Assembly: GCF_025821625.1 (NCBI RefSeq)
Contig: NZ_JACKSH010000195.1
Coordinates: 1 to 39,615 of the forward strand
Length of the DNA: 39,615 bases
Origin: Mycolicibacterium pyrenivorans
GTDB lineage: Bacteria > Actinomycetota > Actinomycetes > Mycobacteriales > Mycobacteriaceae
Reading direction: 5' to 3'
Positions 39,533-39,615 of the stretch are shown here, one piece after another. The notes beneath the pieces were generated by a model that worked only from the letters and a program-made list of their open reading frames with translations, made no database searches and was not told the DNA's origin. The translations under genes were made by a program, and so were the position numbers. Position 1 is the stretch's first letter, and each line of letters starts with the position of its first letter.

Positions 39533-39615
39533 GCGCCGCACCATAGCCCTCACGGCCGGAGCAGATCGTGGGTCGGGCACGCTGGTACTCACGATGTCCC
39601 TCCCACCCTCCCACC

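Noticed and set aside
1..39615. CRISPR array, tRNA, rRNA or insertion sequence
   Set aside because: No regular repeat-spacer pattern, cloverleaf or transposase motif was found; tandem repeats at 10361 and 39177 are too short and adjacent without spacers.

Overview
The window is high-GC actinobacterial DNA and looks like the chromosome of a fast-growing mycobacterium (Mycolicibacterium type). The pointers are a UdgX uracil-DNA glycosylase with its KRRIHK loop, a cutinase-family esterase, DUF5313 and DUF3159 membrane proteins, a GAF-domain remnant of the mycobacterial GAF-ANTAR kind, frequent GTG starts, leaderless-looking promoters and several SigF-like promoters (GTTT, 15-base spacer, GGGTAN or GGGAAN). 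I see no rRNA, tRNA, CRISPR array, prophage or intact insertion sequence. It reads as ordinary accessory chromosome rich in stress, redox and envelope genes, with small decayed genes between them.

Left part (1-9.7 kb): a class-III aminotransferase behind a long 21/21-base inverted repeat; a membrane protein; a secreted collagen-like repeat protein; a short-chain dehydrogenase - CobW GTPase - DUF2237 - MOSC run that converges on a ZIP-type metal transporter; a ferritin-like helical protein; then a heme-oxygenase-like di-iron protein facing a HemK-type methyltransferase - CDGSH iron-sulfur protein pair. Metal and iron handling is the recurring theme.

Middle part (9.7-25 kb): a decayed GAF gene, a YbfB/YjiJ-type MFS transporter with 17-bp tandem repeats upstream, a DUF3159 protein, a MscS channel, a MarR regulator - DUF5313 pair divergent from a small cysteine-rich metallothionein-like protein, a cutinase with a textbook SigF promoter, an endonuclease/exonuclease/phosphatase-fold protein, a nucleotidyltransferase, a Rho-N domain protein, PhoU, a zinc alcohol dehydrogenase divergent from udgX and an isochorismatase-fold hydrolase, a DUF3618/holin-like envelope pair, topoisomerase IB, an Orn/Lys/Arg-type decarboxylase and a BrkB/YihY membrane protein.

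Right part (25-39.6 kb): a deazaflavin-dependent-nitroreductase-like protein, DUF899, a Nudix hydrolase, a DJ-1/PfpI protein, a Tat-exported GH5-like glycosidase, small mycobacterial hypotheticals, an MpaB-family oxygenase divergent from a TetR regulator, a phospholipase D divergent from a MarR - MFS efflux operon with a perfect 25-bp operator-like palindrome, a hemerythrin, two overlapping acidic microproteins, the stop-codon-bearing remnant of a GH3 beta-glucosidase, and a 2,2-dialkylglycine-decarboxylase-like enzyme whose true start seems to lie upstream of its first ATG and to overlap the stop of a 24-codon leader ORF. The most distinctive items are the palindromic control sites (at 40-100, 14978-14991, 20007-20031 and 34425-34449), the SigF-like promoter set, and the unusual start of the dialkylglycine decarboxylase.
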